A stretch of 10,560 nt of DNA from an uncultured Lachnospiraceae bacterium (lineage in GTDB: Bacteria > Bacillota > Clostridia > Lachnospirales > Lachnospiraceae): positions 1-10,560 of the forward strand of contig CAMJWQ010000092.1 of the NCBI GenBank assembly GCA_946409475.1. Direction: 5' to 3'. The stretch's first letter is position 1, and each line of letters opens with the position of its first letter. Of this stretch, positions 6,176-10,560 are shown in pieces. Position numbers and translations under genes: made by a program. The notes beneath the pieces were generated by a model, which saw nothing but the letters and a program-made list of their open reading frames with translations, was not told the DNA's origin and made no database searches.

Positions 6176-7531
6176 ATGCAAATCGGATTTCAGACTATTT
6201 TGGAGCAGTCACAGGTTTTGTCTCAAAATCAGATTCAATCATTGCAGATACTGGCCATGGACAACCAGGAATTAAATGAATTTTTATTAAATGAATATTT
6301 AGAAAACCCTTTACTGCAGCATTCTACGGAGGATTCCACGGATGAGCCGGGTAAAGAGAGTAAAGCACAGGATTTTTCAGCCGACATTTGGGAAGAGCGG
6401 GGGACAGGCCGTTGCGGGACTTATGATCTGCAAAATGTGCCTGCTGAGACGGCATGGGATAACTCTCTTACCTTAAAGTATTTTTTGCTGGACCAAATAA
6501 ATCTTAGGGAATACTCGGCTTTGGAAAATAAAATAATGGAATTTTTGATAGACTGCCTGGACGGCAATGGATTTTTTTCCATGTCCGCGGAAGAAGCGGC
6601 AAAGATAATAAAAGCACCTGAGAACACGGTAAAAAGGTGCCTGTCGGTATTAAGATCCTTAAAGCCGGACGGTATTTTTTCGGTGGATCTGCCGCACTGC
6701 CTGTTACGCCAGCTGGAGGTGAAGGGAGAGGATGATCCTTATATCCATGCGATAATAGAAAATCATCTTATGGATATCGCGGAAGGCAGAATCAGCAATA
6801 TTTCCAGGACATTAAAGCTTTCTACGGCGCAGGTCAGAAAATATATTGTTGCCATAAAGCATCTTAATCCCAGGCCGCTGACGGGAATGTCCCTGGAAAA
6901 GACAAGATATATTGTTCCTGATATCATGGTTTCCTATAAGGATAAAAAGTGGGATATAGAGTTAAATGATAAATGGATGGGAGATTATTATTTAAGCAGC
7001 TATTACATAAACATGATGAAAACAGCCGGAGATAAAGAGCTCCTTGCTTATTTTAAAAAAAACCTGGAAAAGGCCAGGTTTATTTTAAGGAGTATAGAAC
7101 AGAGGAGAACCACCATATACCGGATTACGGATGCGGTATTACGGTTTCAAAAAGAATATTTTACCGGAAAAGGAGCCTTAAAGCCCATGTCTATTACGGA
7201 AGTTGCAAGGGAATTAAACATACATGCCTCTACCGTAAGCCGGGGGATTAAGGGAAAGTACATCCAATTTCAAAGCAAAACCATTAAAATGAAATCCTTG
7301 TTTCTGCCATGTGCTTCTTCACAGGGAGACGGCAGGGAAACTCCGGAGGCCATAAAAGCGAAAATTAAAAAAATGATTGAAGAGGAAAATACGGAGCATC
7401 CCTATAGCGATCAGGAGCTGGCAGAAAGACTGGAAGCCGAATGTATGATGATTTCCAGAAGAACTGTTGCAAAATACAGAAGAGAATTGGGGATAGGAAC
7501 TACTTATGACAGAAAGCTGTCGAATACATAG
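6176..7531 (+). CDS. rpoN: RNA polymerase sigma-54 factor
   Basis: This sigma factor directs RNA polymerase to -24/-12 promoters and needs an ATP-driven enhancer-binding protein to open them. The protein has 451 residues, against about 436 for B. subtilis SigL. Region I is at 1-50 (LEQSQVLSQNQIQSLQILAMDNQEL and YLENPLLQ). The core-binding region spans about 95-285 and includes IKHLNPRP at 227-234. The DNA-binding part has KKNLEKARFILRSIEQRRTT near 294-313 and the helix-turn-helix LNIHASTVSRGIKGKYIQ at 347-364. It ends with the RpoN box SRRTVAKYRRELGI at 427-440, followed by an 11-residue tail. One position is atypical: the usual GVxARDLxECLLLQL reads GIFSVDLPHCLLRQL at 166-180. The acidic region II is short. 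TAGGAG lies seven bases before the ATG. It is transcribed alone, divergently from the LacI-family gene, and precedes a gene with a sigma-54-type promoter. Confidence 0.95.
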   Translation: MQIGFQTILEQSQVLSQNQIQSLQILAMDNQELNEFLLNEYLENPLLQHSTEDSTDEPGKESKAQDFSADIWEERGTGRCGTYDLQNVPAETAWDNSLTLKYFLLDQINLREYSALENKIMEFLIDCLDGNGFFSMSAEEAAKIIKAPENTVKRCLSVLRSLKPDGIFSVDLPHCLLRQLEVKGEDDPYIHAIIENHLMDIAEGRISNISRTLKLSTAQVRKYIVAIKHLNPRPLTGMSLEKTRYIVPDIMVSYKDKKWDIELNDKWMGDYYLSSYYINMMKTAGDKELLAYFKKNLEKARFILRSIEQRRTTIYRITDAVLRFQKEYFTGKGALKPMSITEVARELNIHASTVSRGIKGKYIQFQSKTIKMKSLFLPCASSQGDGRETPEAIKAKIKKMIEEENTEHPYSDQELAERLEAECMMISRRTVAKYRRELGIGTTYDRKLSNT

Positions 7532-7540
7532 GATATTTCG

Positions 7541-7558
7541 TGTTGTGATTTTGCAACA
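7541..7558. promoter_or_regulatory. Dyad TGTTG-N8-CAACA downstream of rpoN, possible upstream activator site
   Basis: TGTTG and CAACA form a short palindrome ten bases after the rpoN stop and about 170 bases before the sigma-54 promoter, a normal distance for an enhancer-binding protein. A related inverted TTTTGTTGCAAAA lies at 7623-7635. Without a T-tract it is not a good terminator. The role is inferred. Confidence 0.3.
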
Positions 7559-7729
7559 TGACTCAATAATACAACGGTCCTGTTTTTCATTAGAAGGTAT
7601 AAAAAGAGGAGAATTTCTGTTCTTTTGTTGCAAAAATGAAACTTAAGGCCTCAAATAAAAATAGGGAGCGGCAGTCCTGTTTAGGAAATTGCTTATAAAC
7701 AAAGGAACAGGCATAAGAAGAGCTTTTCT

Positions 7730-7745
7730 TGGCATAAAATTTGCT
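7730..7745 (+). promoter_or_regulatory. Sigma-54 (-24/-12) promoter of the permease gene
   Basis: TGGCATAAAATTTGCT fits the sigma-54 consensus TGGCAyr-N4-TTGCW. It has GG at 7731-7732 and GC at 7743-7744, separated by exactly 10 bases. Transcription would start near 7756, about 33 bases before the permease ATG, leaving room for its AGGAGG. It lies directly after rpoN. A sigma-A alternative overlaps it (TTGGCA, 16 bases, TATAAA at 7751-7756), so the assignment is not certain. Confidence 0.65.
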
Positions 7746-7788
7746 CTTTATATAAAGTAGCAAAGACATTATTTTAGGAGGAAAATTT

Positions 7789-9137
7789 ATGGCGATGAAA
7801 AGAAAGTATGGCGAGGAGCAACCCTATATTCCCGCCGGGATATTTAAAATCAGGATTCCTTTTATTCATTACAGATGGGAGGCTTCGGAATGCCTGCAGG
7901 CTGTTTTGATGTGTGCCACCTGCCTGGGTGCTATTCCTGTGCTGCAGGAGGTCCTGGGAGTTTCTTACGAGATAGCCTGGTCAATGGTTATCATCAACGG
8001 ATTTTTTTACAGTATGCATTCTCTTTTGGGAGATCCTGTGGTACCTGGCTGGATAACTCCTGCCATACCTTTAATTACGGCTTTTTTAACGGCCCAGGAG
8101 CAGGGAGTAGTCAGAAACCAGCATTTAATTGCCCTGCAGCTGGAGGTAGGACTTCTATTTTTGATTATGGGCATTACGGGACTGGCGCAAAAGGTAATTA
8201 ACTGGGTACCGTCCGCTATAAAGGCCGGTGTATTGTTAGGAGCGGGATTTTCAGCGGTTCTTGGGGAATTTAAGGAAGGCGGCCGGTTTAATTCCTATTC
8301 CATTACCGTGGGAATTGGTTCTTTGTTTGATTATTTTCTGTTGTCTTTAAGAGGTTTGCGGCGAAGCATAAATGGGCCAGGACTTTGGGGAATTTCGGAA
8401 TGCTGCCTGCCGTATTGCTTGCAGTTATTATAGGGCCGATTACAGGAGAGCTTCCCATGCCAAATTTTGTATTGGGCTCCATTATAAAAATACCTGATTT
8501 TGCAGGAATCATCCATGCATTGTCACCCTTTGGCTCTACGGGCTTTCCCGGCATCGGTGTCTTTATTGCTTCGATACCTACGGCAATCTCGATTTACATA
8601 ATTGCTTTTGGTGATTTTGTTTCTTCCAATGCCTTAATAGGAGAAGCAGGTGCTTCAAGGCCGGATGAAAAAATTGATTTTAATGCGAACAGATCGAATC
8701 TGATTTCAGGCTTAAGAAACATTGTACAGGCAGTTATCTGTCCCTATGTTCCGATGTGCGGACCATTATGGGCAGCGGTAACGGCTTCTGTCGCAGAGCG
8801 TTATAAAAACGGAAGAGAATCTATGGATTCTATTTTTTCAGGGGTAGGAACATTCCGGTGGATGACCTTTTTATGTGTGGCATTGGTTCCCATTGCTTCC
8901 TTTGTCGAGCCGATTTTGCCGGCTGCCTTGTCTTTGACCTTGTTAGTCCAGGGTTACGTGTGCGGCAGAATTGCGGCTGAAGAGATGAAAACACCTCAGG
9001 ATAGGGGAATAGCATGCGCAATGGCCGCCATATTGTATGTAAAGGGTTCTGCCTGGGGATTGGCAGCAGGCGTCATTCTTTATCTGCTGCTTTGTGTCGG
9101 GGGAGAAAAGAAGGATAAGAGGGAGAGTATGGCATAA
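7789..9137 (+). pseudogene. Multi-spanning membrane permease of the NCS2/APC type, frameshifted
   Basis: Two consecutive reading frames together encode one membrane protein of about 449 residues. The first runs from the ATG at 7789 (AGGAGG at 7776-7781) in frame 1. At about 8334-8337, a TTTT run, the homology-like sequence passes to frame 3: GSLFDYF is followed by SVVFKRFAAKHKWARTLGNFGM if one T is restored. That frame then stays open to the TAA at 9135-9137. The protein has about 12-14 hydrophobic segments. It shows features I associate with NCS2-like transporters of the APC superfamily: LLGDPVVPGWITPAIPL in the third segment region, VPSAIKAGVLLGAGFSAVLG, GDFVSSNALIGEA, and the loop SGLRNIVQAVICPYVPM. 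The substrate is unknown. Expression is likely sigma-54 dependent. The frame change may be a real inactivating deletion, a sequence error, or slippage on T4; no classic slippery heptamer is present. Confidence 0.75.
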
Positions 9138-9169
9138 GCTGCCGGAGGCAAATAGCATAGGAAATACAT

Positions 9170-9219
9170 AGAGGGTATCCGAAACCGATAAATGAATTAA
9201 ATGGTTTCGGATACCCTCT
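9170..9219. terminator. Perfect 17-bp inverted repeat between convergent genes
   Basis: AGAGGGTATCCGAAACC (9170-9186) is the exact reverse complement of 9203-9219, around a 16-base AT-rich loop. It lies between the end of the permease and the end of the convergent CoA-transferase gene, where a bidirectional terminator is expected. No T-tract follows on either strand, so it is an atypical terminator, an mRNA-end stabiliser, or a protein-binding palindrome. A weaker second inverted repeat, GGTACTG/CAGTACC, lies at 9224-9261. Confidence 0.55.
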
Positions 9220-9278
9220 GTCAGGTACTGTTATTCACCAAAACTTACCCAGCACAGTACCGGCTTTAAGGAAACGTA

Positions 9279-10560
9279 TTAAAAGGAAGGATATCTTTTC
9301 TTATATTCCCGCATCAGATCATCACGAAACTGTGGGGCTGCAATTTGGATTAATTGCCGTGCTCTTTCCCGCAGGGTATTGCCCTTAAGCTTGGCGATAC
9401 CGTATTCGGTCACGATATAATCCACATCTGTCCGGGAGGTTGTTACCGGAGAGCCTTCCGTTAAGAAGGGTACGATTTTGGATATGGTTCCACCCCTGGC
9501 ACTTGCCTGGAATGCCAGAATAGACCGGCCTCCCCTGGAAAAAGCGGATCCTCTGATAAAATCGACCTGTCCGCCGATTCCCGAATATTGCTTTAACCCC
9601 ATGGCCTCGGAGCAGACCTGTCCCGTCAGGTCAACCTGAAGGGCGGAATTTATGGATACCATATTATCGTTTTGACCGATAACGACAGGATTATTGATAT
9701 AATCTACGGACATCATGGAAATAATGGGGTTGTTGTCCGCAAAGTCATATAATCTCCTGGTTCCCATTAAGAAAGAAATCATCATTTTATCCTTGTGGAA
9801 ATTTTTGGCCTTGCAGGTGATGACTCCTTTTTCGTATAAATCCACGACTCCGTCGGAAACCATTTCGGAATGGATGCCAAGATCCTTTTTATCATCTAAA
9901 AATTTAAGGACGGCATCGGGAATTGCCCCAATTCCCAGCTGCAGACAATCCCTGTCGTGGATGAGACCGGCACAGTTTTCACCGATGGCCATTTCCACAT
10001 CTCCGATCCTGGGGAGAGATAATTCGGGAATCGGCGTATCGTCCTCTACCAGAATACCGATGTCCTTAACGTGAATAAAGCAGTCACCTAAGGTCCGCGG
10101 CATATGGGGGTTCACAACAGCTATTACGGTCTTGCAGGCTTCGGCTGCCGGCTTTGTATAGTCACAGGAGATACCGTAGCTGCAAAAACCGTTTTCATCA
10201 GGCGGGGATACCGTTATCATAGCGACATCTACGGGAAGGGTCGTTTGAAATAATTCGGGAACCTGATAAAAGCAGGAAGGAGTAAAATCACCCCGTCCGC
10301 TTGCCACCAATTCTCTTGTGGGAGCGCCTAAAAAAATGCCGTTAAAGTGGAAATGCTTCTCCATTCCCGGTTTTGCATATAAAGAGTGTCCCATGGCAAC
10401 CAACTGTACAATTTCCACATTTTCTAAATCGGCCTTTACGGCATATTCCGTGAGAGCATCAACCAAGGCGAGAGGCTCGCCCACGGCATGGCCGAGAACC
10501 ACGCGGTCTCCCGATTTCACAAAGGTTACGGCCTCTTCCAGAGTTTTGACCTTATTTGCG
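9279..10560 (-). CDS. Acetyl-CoA hydrolase/transferase family protein, 4-hydroxybutyrate or butyryl-CoA:acetate CoA-transferase type (5' partial)
   Basis: This cytoplasmic enzyme moves CoA between acyl groups (typically acetyl-CoA with butyrate, 4-hydroxybutyrate or a similar acid) through a glutamyl-CoA intermediate. The frame stays open to the window edge: KTLEEAVTFVKSGDRVV precedes the GTG at 10520 and matches the usual start region of the family. The GTG is therefore internal, and only about ten residues should be missing. The visible part is 426 residues; whole proteins are about 430-440. The N-terminal domain has SGDRVVLGHAVGEP. The catalytic Glu is in LGIHSEM (Glu219 counted from the GTG), with QLGIGAIPDAVL just before it. 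The CoA-binding motif GIGGQVDF is at 314-321, followed by RGSAFSRGGRSI. It runs convergent to the permease and shares the palindrome at 9170-9219. Which acid it uses cannot be read from the sequence, and a link to the permease substrate is only suggestive. Confidence 0.9.
   Translation of the reverse strand, partial: ANKVKTLEEAVTFVKSGDRVVLGHAVGEPLALVDALTEYAVKADLENVEIVQLVAMGHSLYAKPGMEKHFHFNGIFLGAPTRELVASGRGDFTPSCFYQVPELFQTTLPVDVAMITVSPPDENGFCSYGISCDYTKPAAEACKTVIAVVNPHMPRTLGDCFIHVKDIGILVEDDTPIPELSLPRIGDVEMAIGENCAGLIHDRDCLQLGIGAIPDAVLKFLDDKKDLGIHSEMVSDGVVDLYEKGVITCKAKNFHKDKMMISFLMGTRRLYDFADNNPIISMMSVDYINNPVVIGQNDNMVSINSALQVDLTGQVCSEAMGLKQYSGIGGQVDFIRGSAFSRGGRSILAFQASARGGTISKIVPFLTEGSPVTTSRTDVDYIVTEYGIAKLKGNTLRERARQLIQIAAPQFRDDLMREYKKRYPSF

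Noticed and set aside
8303..8554. Minus-strand open frame across the frameshift region
   Set aside because: It is a shadow of the permease. The two plus-strand halves join into a coherent membrane protein, so a minus-strand gene is not needed.
1..10560. CRISPR array, tRNA or rRNA gene, transposase, toxin-antitoxin or phage genes
   Set aside because: Nothing resembling regularly spaced repeats, RNA gene signatures or mobile-element proteins was seen on either strand.

Overview
The window looks like a low-to-mid GC Firmicute of the Clostridia, most likely Lachnospiraceae or a relative. This rests on strong AGGAGG-type ribosome binding sites, tightly packed operons, TTG and GTG starts beside ATG, a SigL/RpoN-type sigma-54, and a clostridial-type acyl-CoA transferase. 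I worked from sequence reading and family knowledge only, so the taxon is an inference.

Region 1 (1-4687, plus strand) is the downstream part of a carbohydrate uptake and phosphorylation operon. It begins inside an RbsA-type double ABC ATPase (5' end outside the window), followed by two RbsC-type permeases and then the DhaK and DhaL halves of a dihydroxyacetone-kinase-like enzyme. The active-site His and Asp residues of the kinase are kept, but residues around the sugar pocket differ from the glycolytic dihydroxyacetone enzyme. There is also no PTS phosphoryl donor (DhaM). The simplest reading is an ATP-dependent ketose kinase (for example on a ketotetrose such as erythrulose) fed by its own ABC importer. 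The operon ends at a strong hairpin with T-tracts on both sides (4710-4748).

Region 2 (4748-4949) is a highly structured non-coding stretch with four nested inverted repeats and no convincing gene. It is a candidate dispersed repeat or structured RNA. Region 3 (4950-6038, minus strand) is a LacI-family regulator that faces the sugar operon and probably controls it. Its start is a TTG chosen by its ribosome binding site. Its promoter region carries three ACTAAA repeats exactly 10 bp apart.

Region 4 (6107-9137, plus strand) holds sigma-54 (rpoN) behind an extended -10 promoter. After a 257-base regulatory gap comes a membrane permease gene. Just before the permease lies a near-consensus sigma-54 promoter (-24 GG and -12 GC exactly 10 bases apart), so sigma-54 and a probable sigma-54 target are adjacent. 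The permease gene is broken by an apparent one-base deletion in a T4 run near 8334-8337. Region 5 (9138-10560) is a convergent junction with a perfect 17-bp palindrome, then a minus-strand acetyl-CoA hydrolase/4-hydroxybutyrate CoA-transferase family gene whose first residues lie beyond the window edge.

The most promising points are the rpoN/sigma-54-promoter/permease arrangement, the divergent kinase pocket together with an ATPase whose second Walker B is degenerate, and the structured element at 4748-4930. None of these proves a new system.
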